A stretch of 20,743 nucleotides of DNA from Gammaproteobacteria bacterium (GTDB lineage Bacteria; Pseudomonadota; Gammaproteobacteria; GCA-001735895): NCBI GenBank assembly GCA_029882955.1, contig JAOUJX010000020.1, forward strand, positions 1-20,743, read 5' to 3'. The notes beneath the pieces were generated by a model. The model ran no database searches and was not told the DNA's origin. It worked only from the letters and a program-made list of their open reading frames with translations. This document shows, piece after piece, positions 7,262-15,413 of this stretch. How positions within the stretch are numbered: the stretch's first letter is position 1; every line of letters starts with the position of its first letter. The position numbers and the translations under genes are program-made.

Positions 7262-8011
7262 ATGAAGATAATAGTTTGTGTGAAGCGCGTCCTCGACCCA
7301 CAGGTTAAGGCACGTGTTAAAGCGGACGGTTCCGGTGTCGATCTGGCGAATGCCAAGATGACCATGAACCCGTTTGATGAAAATGCGCTTGAAGAAGCTC
7401 TGCGCCTGCGTGAAGCGGGTACAGCCGAAGAAATTGTTGTGGTTTCGATTGGTGCCGGGAAGACTGAAGAGACTTTACGTCATGGCCTGGCGATGGGTGC
7501 CGATCGTGCGATTAATGTTGTCACTGAAGAAGCGCTTGAGCCCCTGGCGATTGCCAAAGTGTTAAAGTCGATTGTTGAACAGGAAGCGCCGGGACTGGTT
7601 CTGGCCGGGAAACAGGCGATTGACGACGATTCGAATCAAACCGCACAAATGCTTTCCGCTTTACTCGGCTGGTCTCAAAGCACTTTCATCTCTGAGCTAA
7701 AGATTGATGGCGATACCGCGACGACCACGCGTGAAGTGGATGCCGGTCTCGAAACTATCACTGTGAAGATGCCAGCCGTTATCAGCGTCGACCTGCGACT
7801 GAACGAGCCCCGTTATGTCAAGCTACCTGACGTGATGAAAGCCAAGCGCAAGCCGATGGATAAAATCGAACTAGATAGCCTGGGCCTGGATACAGCTAAC
7901 CGCATGACCACGCTTCAGGTTGAAGAGCCTGAAGGCCGCGCTGCCGGCGTTATCGTCGAAAGTGTCAGCGAGCTGGTCGAAAAACTACGTAACGAAGCGA
8001 AGGTGATTTAG
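7262..8011 (+). CDS. etfB: Electron transfer flavoprotein subunit beta
   Basis: At 249 residues this is full length for the family. The N-terminus MKIIVCVKRVLDPQVK, the AMP/flavin-domain signature AGKQAIDDDSNQTAQ at 115-129 and the segment RLNEPRYVKLPDVMKAK at 179-195 are all typical. The last is the recognition loop by which ETF docks on its dehydrogenase partners in characterised ETFs. The protein forms a cytoplasmic heterodimer with EtfA, collects electrons from flavin dehydrogenases and passes them to ETF-quinone oxidoreductase, which is not in this window. etfA starts 2 nt after its stop, so translation is coupled. The nearby dimethylglycine-type dehydrogenase is a natural electron donor, although acyl-CoA dehydrogenases elsewhere may also use it. 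Confidence 0.97.
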   Translation: MKIIVCVKRVLDPQVKARVKADGSGVDLANAKMTMNPFDENALEEALRLREAGTAEEIVVVSIGAGKTEETLRHGLAMGADRAINVVTEEALEPLAIAKVLKSIVEQEAPGLVLAGKQAIDDDSNQTAQMLSALLGWSQSTFISELKIDGDTATTTREVDAGLETITVKMPAVISVDLRLNEPRYVKLPDVMKAKRKPMDKIELDSLGLDTANRMTTLQVEEPEGRAAGVIVESVSELVEKLRNEAKVI

Positions 8012-8013
8012 TC

Positions 8014-8943
8014 ATGAGTAATTTAGTCATAGTCGAACACGACAACAACGAAGTCGCCCTGGCTACATTAAATGCAGTAACTGCGGCGCAACAGATCGGT
8101 GGCGATATCGATTTACTGGTCGCCGGTGAAAACTGCGGTGCTGTTGCTGAAGCAGCTGCGAATATTGCGGGCGTTTCAACGGTTAAAGTAGCCGATGATG
8201 CGAAATTCGGTCATCACCTGGCAGAAAACCTGGCAGGACTCATTGTCGAAGTTGCCGGTGCTTACAGTCACGTGCTGGTTTCGGCGACCACCTTCGGCAA
8301 GAACGTCATGCCGCGTGCAGCCGCATTGCTGGACAAAGCGCAAATTTCCGAAATTGTCGAAGTGAAGTCCCCCGATACTTTTGTGCGCCCGATTTACGCG
8401 GGTAATGCATTGGCAACAGTTCAGTCATCCGATTCCATCAAGATGATTACCGTACGTACCATCAAATTTGAAGCCGCTGCCGCCGAAGGTGGCTCAGCCA
8501 GTGTCGAAACAATAAGTGGTGGTGCCGATACAGGTCTTTCGAGCTGGGTTTCGCAGGCGGTTTCAAATACCGATCAGGTTGATTTAACCTCTGCCAAAAT
8601 TGTCGTTTCCGGCGGTCGTGGTATGCAAAATGGTGATAACTTCGCGATGCTGCATTCTGTAGCCGACAAGCTTGGTGCGGCAGTTGGCGCGTCCCGCGCG
8701 GCGGTCGATTCGGGCTTCGTACCTAACGATTTTCAGGTTGGCCAGACGGGTAAAGTGATTGCGCCCGATCTGTACATCGCCGTTGGTATTTCTGGAGCGA
8801 TCCAGCATCTGGCCGGGATGAAGGAGTCTAAGGTAATTGTCGCGATCAATAACGATAGTGAAGCGCCTATATTCCAGGTTGCCGATTATGGCCTGGTTGC
8901 CGACCTGTTCGAAGCGGTGCCTGAACTGGATGCTGCACTCTAG
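8014..8943 (+). CDS. etfA: Electron transfer flavoprotein subunit alpha
   Basis: The 309-residue protein is of normal length. The C-terminal FAD domain is complete: GGRGMQNGDNF at 200-210, GASRAAVDSGF at 225-235, QVGQTGK at 241-247, GISGAIQHLAGM at 258-269 and AINNDSEAPIF at 277-287. EtfA binds the redox-active FAD, while EtfB contributes AMP binding and partner docking. The gene is coupled to etfB. It converges on the HD-GYP gene with 6 nt between stops, and its probable terminator lies inside the 3' end of that opposite gene. Confidence 0.97.
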   Translation: MSNLVIVEHDNNEVALATLNAVTAAQQIGGDIDLLVAGENCGAVAEAAANIAGVSTVKVADDAKFGHHLAENLAGLIVEVAGAYSHVLVSATTFGKNVMPRAAALLDKAQISEIVEVKSPDTFVRPIYAGNALATVQSSDSIKMITVRTIKFEAAAAEGGSASVETISGGADTGLSSWVSQAVSNTDQVDLTSAKIVVSGGRGMQNGDNFAMLHSVADKLGAAVGASRAAVDSGFVPNDFQVGQTGKVIAPDLYIAVGISGAIQHLAGMKESKVIVAINNDSEAPIFQVADYGLVADLFEAVPELDAAL

Positions 8944-8949
8944 TCAGTA

Positions 8950-10470
8950 TTAAACAGGTTCTGCTAGTAGCGAATCAAAACCCTGCTGTTGAGGTGAGCT
9001 CGCAGCGGGGTTTTTTGTGTCCTCGACAGAAACTTCGTCGCTGAATCCCTTAGCGATTTCGACGAACTCCTGTTCAATATTCTGGAAAGCTTTAACTACA
9101 TCGGGATCGAAGTGTTTACCGGCACCCTGTAATATAATCTCTTTGGCTTTGTCATGTGAAAAGGCCGGTTTATAAACCCGCTTTGAAATTAATGCGTCGT
9201 ATACATCGGCTAATGCCATGAGCCTGCCTGAAACGGGTATTTCATCCCCGCTCAGACTTTTCGGGTAACCACTGCCATCCCATTTCTCATGGTGAGTCTC
9301 GGCTATCTGGCGAGCGTAGCGAAGAAACGACGTTTCGCCAAGCCCCTGCTCTGCCCGCTTAAGTGCCTCGCTGCCCAGCGCCGCATGGGTTTTCATAATT
9401 TCGAATTCGTCGTCTGTCAGTTTGCCCGGTTTCAACAGAATCGCGTCCGGTATGCCTACCTTGCCGATATCGTGCAGGGGTGCCGATTTGAAAAGCAGTT
9501 CGATGGCGTCTTCACTGAGTTCGTGAGCAAAGCGTTCATGTGACGAAAGCTCGACGGCCAGCGCCCTGACATAACGCTGGGTACGCAGAATGTGCGCTCC
9601 GGTTTCGTTATCACGGGTTTCGGCCAGAGTGGCCAGGCTTAATATAGCGACGTCCTGGGTTCGCTGGATTTCTTCGCTACGCTGACGAATGCCTTCGACC
9701 ATGTCGTTGGTGTGACGCGCCATGATACCGAATTCATCATTGCTGCTGATCGCAACATGGCCATCCAGATGTCCTCTATTAACGTCTTCCAGTACCCGGT
9801 TTTCAGAGTCAAAAAATAGTTTCAGGTTTTGCGTGTAAGAGCGGATCGTATTCAGAACATAAAAGACAATCACGGCAGAAATAAAGAGAAACTCTTTTAG
9901 GATCGATTGTTTAGCTTCCATTAACGGGATATCCCCGCGTATTTCTATCAACCAGTCAATATCCTTGATAAAGACCAGAAACAGGACGAAGGTAACAATG
10001 ACGGTAGTAATCGCTGAAAAAGTGGCCAGTTTTCTGGAGACAGGAAAGTAGCCTTGTGATGCTTTCAGTCTGGTGCCGGTTTCCTCGCAGAAGGCGGCAA
10101 TTTTTCGTTCGCACTCAAGTGCCAGGTCGATAGAGATGAAGAATCCAAGAGCAGCGAAGCCGACTATCACCTTAAGACCGCTAACCACCGGGAAGTCATA
10201 GTAAGTGCTATTGAATATCGCCAGGGCGACTCCTGAACTGATGAAAAGAGATAATTCTGTAATCAGGACTCGCTTCACCCTTCCCTCTAGCCGGGATTTT
10301 TCGACTAAAGTACCGATAGTGGACTGATGCAATAGCCATTGAAAAAATAACGTGATAGCCATAGGTGTGCCCAATTGCCATACCGTCAGGGATTCAAGAA
10401 AGGGGCATACCCTGGTTCCATAAAGGATCAGGATAATAGTAGCTAGCAGATAGTGAATGACAATGCGCAA
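8950..10470 (-). CDS. Membrane HD-GYP domain protein (probable c-di-GMP phosphodiesterase)
   Basis: The 506 residues contain an N-terminal membrane region with about six hydrophobic segments (about 5-25, 35-47, 66-90, 98-118, 150-170, 193-209), a HAMP-like linker at about 209-262, then an HD-GYP domain. The domain has HDIGKVGIPD at 333-342, HHEKWDGSGYP at 393-403 and ALADVYDAL at 419-427, so the metal and GYP residues are intact and c-di-GMP hydrolysis is likely. The C-terminal 35 residues are low in complexity. The start is a TTG at 10470 preceded by AGAGGT at proper spacing; the next methionine (residue 38) would remove the first membrane segment. The signal sensed is unknown. No cyclase gene is adjacent. 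Confidence 0.9.
   Translation of the reverse strand: MRIVIHYLLATIILILYGTRVCPFLESLTVWQLGTPMAITLFFQWLLHQSTIGTLVEKSRLEGRVKRVLITELSLFISSGVALAIFNSTYYDFPVVSGLKVIVGFAALGFFISIDLALECERKIAAFCEETGTRLKASQGYFPVSRKLATFSAITTVIVTFVLFLVFIKDIDWLIEIRGDIPLMEAKQSILKEFLFISAVIVFYVLNTIRSYTQNLKLFFDSENRVLEDVNRGHLDGHVAISSNDEFGIMARHTNDMVEGIRQRSEEIQRTQDVAILSLATLAETRDNETGAHILRTQRYVRALAVELSSHERFAHELSEDAIELLFKSAPLHDIGKVGIPDAILLKPGKLTDDEFEIMKTHAALGSEALKRAEQGLGETSFLRYARQIAETHHEKWDGSGYPKSLSGDEIPVSGRLMALADVYDALISKRVYKPAFSHDKAKEIILQGAGKHFDPDVVKAFQNIEQEFVEIAKGFSDEVSVEDTKNPAASSPQQQGFDSLLAEPV
8977..9016 (+). terminator. Rho-independent terminator of etfBA, inside the HD-GYP coding end
   Basis: The arms at 8977-8988 (AAAACCCTGCTG) and 9003-9014 pair over 12 bp with one G-U wobble, and the loop is 14 nt. 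A run of six T (9011-9016) overlaps the arm and completes the terminator in the plus direction. It begins 34 nt after the etfA stop and lies wholly within codons of the opposite-strand HD-GYP gene. Confidence 0.75.
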
Positions 10471-10684
10471 GATTAAACCTCTGTAAATCAGATTAACATG
10501 ATCAGTATAGGTTCCGTGTTAAATATTTTTGACGATTACTGATTCTTCCTAAACCGGATATTGGACTGATAAATCATATTTGGATATTTTCCGCCGCTAG
10601 AGATACCATAGACCTGGTCAGGAAATTCGACACACGGTTTAGGGGTGTTTATTGATAATCCGCTTTGCGGGAATGGAGGATGAA

Positions 10685-11116
10685 ATGGTTTTAGGTGAGT
10701 TATTGCGTATTAAGGGTACTAAAACGATATTCAAGGTCGGGTCGGACGATAGTATCGCGCAGGCCTCGACCATGCTAACCGACAACAAGGTCGGCGCATT
10801 ACTGGTCGAGGACTCAAACGGTAACATTGTTGGAATTCTTTCCGAGCGAGATATCGTCGGTGGTATGGGGCCTCACGGCGCTGATTTGCACGATGTTCGA
10901 GTATCCGAGCTGATGACCGCTGATCCGACCCGTTGCTCGCCATCCGATACCGTATTGCAGGCCATGGCTATGATGACTGATCGACGATTTCGTCATTTAC
11001 CGGTTTTTGAAGGAGAGGAGCTGGTTGGTTTTATCAGTATTGGCGACCTGGTCAAGTGTCGTATCGCCGAAGTTCAGTTAGAGGCCGAAGCGATGCGCGC
11101 CTATATAGCGTCCTAG
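10685..11116 (+). CDS. Two-CBS-domain protein
   Basis: The 143-residue protein is made of two CBS motifs, at about 12-65 (ending GILSERDIVGG) and 78-130 (VSELMTADPTRCSPSD followed by HLPVFEGEELVGFISIGDLV). Free-standing CBS pairs bind adenine nucleotides and often regulate partner enzymes or transporters; no enzymatic domain is fused here, so the partner is unknown. I choose the ATG at 10685 because GGAGGA ends 5 nt before it; in-frame starts at 10652 (TTG) and 10673 lack a ribosome site. A small CCGC-TTT-GCGG hairpin (10660-10670) precedes the ribosome site. The stop codon overlaps that of the regulator on the other strand by 4 nt (11113-11116). Confidence 0.88.
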   Translation: MVLGELLRIKGTKTIFKVGSDDSIAQASTMLTDNKVGALLVEDSNGNIVGILSERDIVGGMGPHGADLHDVRVSELMTADPTRCSPSDTVLQAMAMMTDRRFRHLPVFEGEELVGFISIGDLVKCRIAEVQLEAEAMRAYIAS

Positions 11117-11772
11117 AGCAGGTTTTTACGTACCATCGAAAGATGGTCGTACATTGCCTGATAGGCCGCCTCCCGGTCTCTTTCACTGATGGCGATGACG
11201 ATGTCATCGTGCTGTGCAAAACTATGATGATTCTCAGGCGGGTGGTTCGAAGTGTCGCGCAAACGTCCCCACACAACTGCGCGGCGCACTGCGTTCAGCT
11301 GGTCGAATAAAGCCGTCAAAACCGTATTGCCAGAGGCTTCTGCTACGGTACGGTGGAGCCGGTTATCCGCATTTTCATACTGTCTCCAGGTGGTTGCTTC
11401 GCGCTGAATTCGAACACAACGGCGCATTTCATCCAGATGAGAGTTTGTTGCATTTATCGCGGCTTCACGCGCCAGCATGGGTTCAATTAACAGGCGGGCC
11501 TGCATTACCTCTACTGGGTTCGAGCCCTCTGCAATCGATGCTACCGAGGAGAACTCTTCCACCGGCCGCGACCCGATAAATGTGCCTTTACCGACATGCC
11601 GCCAAAGCTCTCCATTATCTTCGAGAGTCGCCAGCGCTTTTCGTAGTTCTCCTCTGGAGACTCCGAGCAGTTCACAAAGCTCGCGTTCCGCTGGTAATCG
11701 ACCATCGGAGGGAAGGTTTCGCTGAGCAAGCCAGGCTCTCAACTGGGTTAATGCGCCATCGTTGGCGGTCAT
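11113..11772 (-). CDS. GntR-family transcriptional regulator, FCD subfamily
   Basis: From the chosen start the protein has 219 residues. A winged-helix domain occupies about 7-70 (GRLPAERELCELLGVSRGELRKAL, then GKGTFIG), and a C-terminal FCD effector domain about 85-215. The FCD metal/ligand residues are visible as D136 and H140 in ENADNRLHRTVAEASGN, H188 in QHDDIV, and H210. FCD regulators usually bind small organic acids and repress an adjacent catabolic or transport operon. This gene is divergent from the ABC/hydrolase operon, which it likely controls through the palindrome at 11882-11904. The ATG at 11772 has GAGAG upstream; ATG 11787 or TTG 11793 would add five or seven residues without a better ribosome site. 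It overlaps the CBS gene end by 4 nt. Confidence 0.9.
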   Translation of the reverse strand: MTANDGALTQLRAWLAQRNLPSDGRLPAERELCELLGVSRGELRKALATLEDNGELWRHVGKGTFIGSRPVEEFSSVASIAEGSNPVEVMQARLLIEPMLAREAAINATNSHLDEMRRCVRIQREATTWRQYENADNRLHRTVAEASGNTVLTALFDQLNAVRRAVVWGRLRDTSNHPPENHHSFAQHDDIVIAISERDREAAYQAMYDHLSMVRKNLL

Positions 11773-11847
11773 TGGGCTATCTCTCATTATCAAAAAATTT
11801 CGAAGTCTTTCACGGCTATTAAATCCCTGTCAATAGTCTAGCCAAAA

Positions 11848-11876
11848 TTGAACCATTTAATAATCAATTATATTTA
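11848..11876 (+). promoter_or_regulatory. Candidate promoter of the ABC/hydrolase operon
   Basis: TTGAAC (11848-11853) and TATTTA (11871-11876) are 17 bp apart in a very AT-rich stretch. The expected start near 11883 coincides with the left arm of the palindrome at 11882-11904, which suits repressor control. The call was made by eye. Confidence 0.4.
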
Positions 11877-11881
11877 TTTGC

Positions 11882-11904
11882 TTAACCAATAAATATTTGG
11901 TTAA
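11882..11904. promoter_or_regulatory. Palindromic operator candidate for the GntR regulator
   Basis: TTAACCAA and TTGGTTAA are perfect 8-bp inverted arms around 7 bp, in the 201-bp gap between the divergent regulator and the ABC operon. Regulators of this family bind short palindromes with TGGT/ACCA-type halves, and the arms contain those tetramers. The position at the predicted transcription start suggests repression. It lies 69 bp before the first operon start codon. Confidence 0.5.
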
Positions 11905-11973
11905 ATCCTGTCGTTGAGGTGAGGTAAGAATAAGCCTTCCCAGCAACACAAATCCACAGGAGGAATTGAGACT

Positions 11974-12948
11974 ATGAATCTATTTTACAAAAACTTCCGT
12001 ACCCTGCTGGCGTCACTACTATTGGTGTCGTTTGCATATTCGGGTACAGCACAGGCAGCCAAAATTCGTATTGCGCTTGCAGAAACGCCTTCGGACGAAC
12101 TCGCGGCTTTCTTCGTTGCGTTAGATCGAGCCAAGGCCATGGGGCTTGACTACGAATGGACGGCATTTTCTGATGAAGAACTGGCTATTCAGGCGATTTT
12201 GAGCGGTCAGATGGATATCGGATTCGGTACGCCGTATTCGGCTATGCAAAGATCCAAGGCTCCTGTTCGAATTATCTTTCAACTGTCCAAGTTAAAGTTT
12301 TTCCCGGTGTCGTCGAAGAAATACTCGAGCCTGAAGGATCTTGACGGTGAACCGATTTTACTGCATTCGCGTGGCGGCGGCACTGACTCGATCGCCAATG
12401 TTATCGAAGACCGCGTCGGTATCAAGTTCGGCAAGCGTTCGTATGTACCCGGCTCATCTAACCGGATTGTAGCCTTGATTGCCGGCCAGACGGACGCGAC
12501 TATCGTCGACCTCTCAAACAAGAACAAGCTCGTCAAACAGAAAGGCGATGAATTCAACGTGCTCCCTATGTTTGAAGTCGATGCCAGCGATGAGGCCCTG
12601 TTTGCCAATGTCAACTGGATCAAAGATAACGCCAAAGATGTGGATATCTTTGTCAAAGCCCTGGTCAGCGTTTACCAGGATATGCACAAAGATCCTACAG
12701 TCATTCGACGTGAAACCAATCCCGATGGTCCAATCGGACAACTGCCGAAGGAAATTCTCGATGAACTGGATGGCTTTTACGCCGATGCCGTCGCAGGTGG
12801 CCTGTACGATCCGAATGGTGGTGGTAAAAAAGCAGCCGTGGCAGATCTGGAGTGGTATTCGAAGGCTGGTCAGCTTACTGGTGATCCGGCAAGTTTGAAA
12901 ATAGAAGATTTCTGGTATATGGAACCGCTGAAGCGGGCAATGCAGTAA
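11974..12948 (+). CDS. ABC transporter substrate-binding protein (NMT1/ThiY/SsuA-like)
   Basis: The 324-residue protein has a signal peptide (core about 10-20, cleavage after AQA near residue 28) with no lipobox cysteine, so it should be a soluble periplasmic binding protein. The mature domain starts KIRIALAETPSDELAAFFVALDRAKAMGLDYEW and continues with QAILSGQMDIGFGTPYSAM, the pattern of the NMT1/ThiY/taurine-binding group. Members bind sulfonates, pyrimidine thiamine precursors, phthalates or related ligands; this one cannot be assigned. GGAGG precedes the ATG by 10 nt. It is the first gene of a five-gene operon, is followed by a strong hairpin that may limit read-through to the membrane genes, and is probably made in excess over them. 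Confidence 0.9.
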   Translation: MNLFYKNFRTLLASLLLVSFAYSGTAQAAKIRIALAETPSDELAAFFVALDRAKAMGLDYEWTAFSDEELAIQAILSGQMDIGFGTPYSAMQRSKAPVRIIFQLSKLKFFPVSSKKYSSLKDLDGEPILLHSRGGGTDSIANVIEDRVGIKFGKRSYVPGSSNRIVALIAGQTDATIVDLSNKNKLVKQKGDEFNVLPMFEVDASDEALFANVNWIKDNAKDVDIFVKALVSVYQDMHKDPTVIRRETNPDGPIGQLPKEILDELDGFYADAVAGGLYDPNGGGKKAAVADLEWYSKAGQLTGDPASLKIEDFWYMEPLKRAMQ

Positions 12949-12957
12949 GCTCTCGCC

Positions 12958-13010
12958 GAGCTGTCGGCACTGGAGTGACTTTCTCCGCCGCCGACAGCTC
13001 TTTTATTTTT
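12958..13010 (+). terminator. Intra-operon hairpin with T-rich tail (attenuating terminator)
   Basis: The 11-bp perfect arms GAGCTGTCGGC (12958-12968) and GCCGACAGCTC (12990-13000) enclose a 21-nt loop and are followed by TTTTATTTTT. The element lies 10 nt after the binding-protein stop and 27 nt before the permease start. Partial termination or 3'-end protection would give more binding protein than permease, a pattern known for periplasmic binding-protein operons. Confidence 0.75.
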
Positions 13011-13036
13011 ACTATTCCGTTCCCGGTAAACTGCTC

Positions 13037-13801
13037 GTGATACGCTATCGTTCCTACCTGTTAACATTCCTTTCGGCTTTTATCGTGCTGGGTTCATGGG
13101 AAATTGCTGGAAGAATTCCAGTGAGTTATTCCTTCCCGACATTTGTCGAAACGATCACCGCTTTCTGGGTACTGCTGTTAGACGGCACGATGTTTGTGGC
13201 TTATGGCGAAACCCTCAAGCCCCTTGTCGTTGGTGTTCTGATTTCTGCCTTTCTGGGTATTGGAATCGGTTTGACGATTGGCCTCAGTAAGAAATTCGAC
13301 TGGTTGCTCTCCCCCGTTTTTGTGGTGATGCAGACAGCGCCCCTGGCAGCGCTCATCCCGCTTCTGGTCATGATCTATGGTATCGGTCTGACATCGAAGG
13401 TATTCGTGGTTTGTATCATGGCAATGCCGGTTATTGTTCTCAACACTAGCGGTGCTGTTCGTAATACGCCCGCATCAATAATTGAAATGGGCCAGGCATT
13501 CCTGGGGACAAAACGAGACATTATTCTTAAAATTATACTTCCCGCCGCATCCCCCATTATTTTTGCCGGGTTGCGCCTGGGCGTATCGGCGGGATTTATC
13601 GGCGCCATACTGGCCGAGCTAAAAATTACTCCCACGGGTGTCGGCGACATTATTAGCTACAGCCGTTCGATTGCCGACTATCCCAGCATGTATGCCGCGA
13701 TTATGTCGATTATTCTTTTGGCCGTGATTTTCCTCAACGTTTTAGAACGAATTGAAAATTTTCTCTTCAAAGGCACAAGGCAAGGTTATGCCTCTGAGTA
13801 A
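13037..13801 (+). CDS. ABC transporter permease 1 (SsuC/TauC-like)
   Basis: The 254-residue membrane protein has about six hydrophobic segments. The cytoplasmic EAA loop is recognisable around residues 149-175 (IEMGQAFLGTKRDIILK with the following P169), which docks on the ATPase. The start is a GTG at 13037 with only a weak purine stretch upstream. No ATG is nearby, and the first membrane segment begins directly after it. It shares the SsuC/TauC/ThiX-like fold with the second permease at 14610 but differs clearly in sequence, so the two may form a heterodimeric channel. The ATPase gene follows 22 nt downstream. Confidence 0.88.
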   Translation: MIRYRSYLLTFLSAFIVLGSWEIAGRIPVSYSFPTFVETITAFWVLLLDGTMFVAYGETLKPLVVGVLISAFLGIGIGLTIGLSKKFDWLLSPVFVVMQTAPLAALIPLLVMIYGIGLTSKVFVVCIMAMPVIVLNTSGAVRNTPASIIEMGQAFLGTKRDIILKIILPAASPIIFAGLRLGVSAGFIGAILAELKITPTGVGDIISYSRSIADYPSMYAAIMSIILLAVIFLNVLERIENFLFKGTRQGYASE

Positions 13802-13823
13802 TAACTACAGGTACCAGTAAGTA

Positions 13824-14600
13824 ATGAGCAATAATACAAATGACATCGATAATGCGGTGACTGTCAGTAATGTCTACAAGAACTACGGCGATGTCGAGGC
13901 CTTGAGGGACCTGTCGCTCGATTTTCCGCGGGGGCAACTGACATCGTTACTTGGCCCATCCGGATGCGGTAAGACAACCCTGTTGAAGATCATAGCCGGG
14001 CTATTGCCCGCTGACAGCGGTGAGATCACGGTGAATTCTCAGCCCGTTACCGGCCCCGGCCCTGATCGCGCCTTTGTTTTTCAAGATTTTGCGCTGCTGC
14101 CGTGGGCGACTGTGATGCGCAATGTTGCCTTCGGGCTCGAACTGCGTGGTGTTAATCAGTCAGAACGCGAAGCGATCGCCGAAAAATATATTGGTGATGT
14201 TGGTTTGAAGGGGTTTGAGAACAGTTATCCCCATGAGTTGTCGGGCGGTATGCGCCAGCGTGTTGGTCTTGCCCGGGCTTTGAGCGTCGATGCGCAGGTT
14301 CTGCTGATGGATGAGCCATTCTCGGCCGTTGACGAGCAGACCCGTCGGAAATTTCAGGAAGACCTGCTTAATCTGGTCAAGAATGAGAACAAGACATTCA
14401 TATTTGTTACCCATTCGATCGAGGAGGCTGTCTACGTTTCGGATCAGGTCGCTATTTTACTGCCTCGACCGAGCCGGGTCTCTGAAATCATCAGGCCAGA
14501 GGGTTTCAGGCACAAGGATGCTACTAGCATCCGGCGTGATTCGGAGTATCTCGACATCGTCGATCGCATCTGGGCGTCACTTCGCACCTACGTGGAATAA
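13824..14600 (+). CDS. ABC transporter ATP-binding protein (SsuB/TauB-like)
   Basis: All nucleotide-binding motifs are present in the 258-residue protein: Walker A GPSGCGKTT at 44-52, Q-loop Q87 in FVFQDFALLPW, signature LSGGMRQR at 139-146, Walker B VLLMDEP at 159-165, and the switch histidine H197 in THSIEEA. The sequence around the Q-loop and D-loop fits the nitrate/sulfonate/taurine importer ATPases. It is placed between two permease genes. The second permease starts 9 nt after its stop, which implies coupled expression. The protein is cytoplasmic and membrane-associated, and energises import of the ligand bound by the 11974 product. Confidence 0.94.
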   Translation: MSNNTNDIDNAVTVSNVYKNYGDVEALRDLSLDFPRGQLTSLLGPSGCGKTTLLKIIAGLLPADSGEITVNSQPVTGPGPDRAFVFQDFALLPWATVMRNVAFGLELRGVNQSEREAIAEKYIGDVGLKGFENSYPHELSGGMRQRVGLARALSVDAQVLLMDEPFSAVDEQTRRKFQEDLLNLVKNENKTFIFVTHSIEEAVYVSDQVAILLPRPSRVSEIIRPEGFRHKDATSIRRDSEYLDIVDRIWASLRTYVE

Positions 14601-14609
14601 GGCAATTCG

Positions 14610-15362
14610 ATGAAAATTTTTGGTTACCAGCTACCCGCGATGTCGTCGTTAATCCTATGGGGGATCCTGTGGGAACTCGTCGGCCAGTTTGAATTGACTT
14701 TCTTCCTGCCGCCACTGTCTGCGATTTTTTCGACCTTGATGGAGATCGGTACTACGAAGGTGTTTCTAAAAGCACTCGCCGAAACCGGGTACGCTTTTTT
14801 TGTCGGTACATTCTTTGCCATAGTAATCGGTATTCCGGTTGGTATCCTGATGGGGAAGAGTCGCCTCATCGATGAACTGTTGCTGCCATGGGTGAATATG
14901 TTCCTCAGTGCACCGCTTACCGCCCTGGTGCCAGTGCTGATGGTGCTATTCGGCTTTGGTATGAAATCGATAATCATAACGACGGCGTTGTTTGCCATCT
15001 GGATTATCGTGTTGAATTCGCGGGCCGGGGTCATGCAGATCAATCGCTCATTAATTGAAATGGCGAACTCTTTTGGTGCGTCACCGAAAGATGCTTTCTT
15101 CAAGATTTACTTTTGGGCCGCGTTACCCGAGATCCTGGGCGGTGTGCGTATCGGTTTCATCCGTGCTGTGAAAGGCGTAATCATCGGTCAACTGCTGATC
15201 TCGATCGTCGGATTTGGTGCGTTGTTCGAGCTCTATTCGGCGAACTTCCTGATGAAGCACTTCTGGGCGGTGTTGATCGTTTTGTTCAGTATTTCCTTTA
15301 CCATTGCCGAATTTCTCGCCCACCTTGAGCGAAAGGTGGCGTATTATGCCGCGCGGCGCTAA
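14610..15362 (+). CDS. ABC transporter permease 2 (SsuC/TauC-like)
   Basis: The 250-residue protein has about six membrane segments and an EAA loop around 149-176 (IEMANSFGASPKDAFFKI, then P173 in ALPEIL). It is the same family as the 13037 permease, sharing for example the APL-ALxPxL segment near residue 101, but is only moderately similar, so it is not a recent duplicate. GGAATAAGG precedes the ATG at 14610. The presence of two different permeases with a single ATPase and one binding protein suggests a heterodimeric membrane channel. Family members more often use one permease as a homodimer. Confidence 0.9.
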   Translation: MKIFGYQLPAMSSLILWGILWELVGQFELTFFLPPLSAIFSTLMEIGTTKVFLKALAETGYAFFVGTFFAIVIGIPVGILMGKSRLIDELLLPWVNMFLSAPLTALVPVLMVLFGFGMKSIIITTALFAIWIIVLNSRAGVMQINRSLIEMANSFGASPKDAFFKIYFWAALPEILGGVRIGFIRAVKGVIIGQLLISIVGFGALFELYSANFLMKHFWAVLIVLFSISFTIAEFLAHLERKVAYYAARR

Positions 15363-15413
15363 AGCCGGAAAACAACACTAACCCGATATCCATGAAAACC
15401 AAGGAGACAACTA

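Noticed and set aside
10652..10684. Longer CBS protein starting at TTG 10652
   Set aside because: The extra 11 residues overlap the strong GGAGGA ribosome site that serves the ATG at 10685.
11910..11915. GTCGTT hexamer as a third copy of the regulon motif seen in the 26-bp repeats
   Set aside because: Only six bases match; a hexamer is expected by chance in about this much intergenic DNA.
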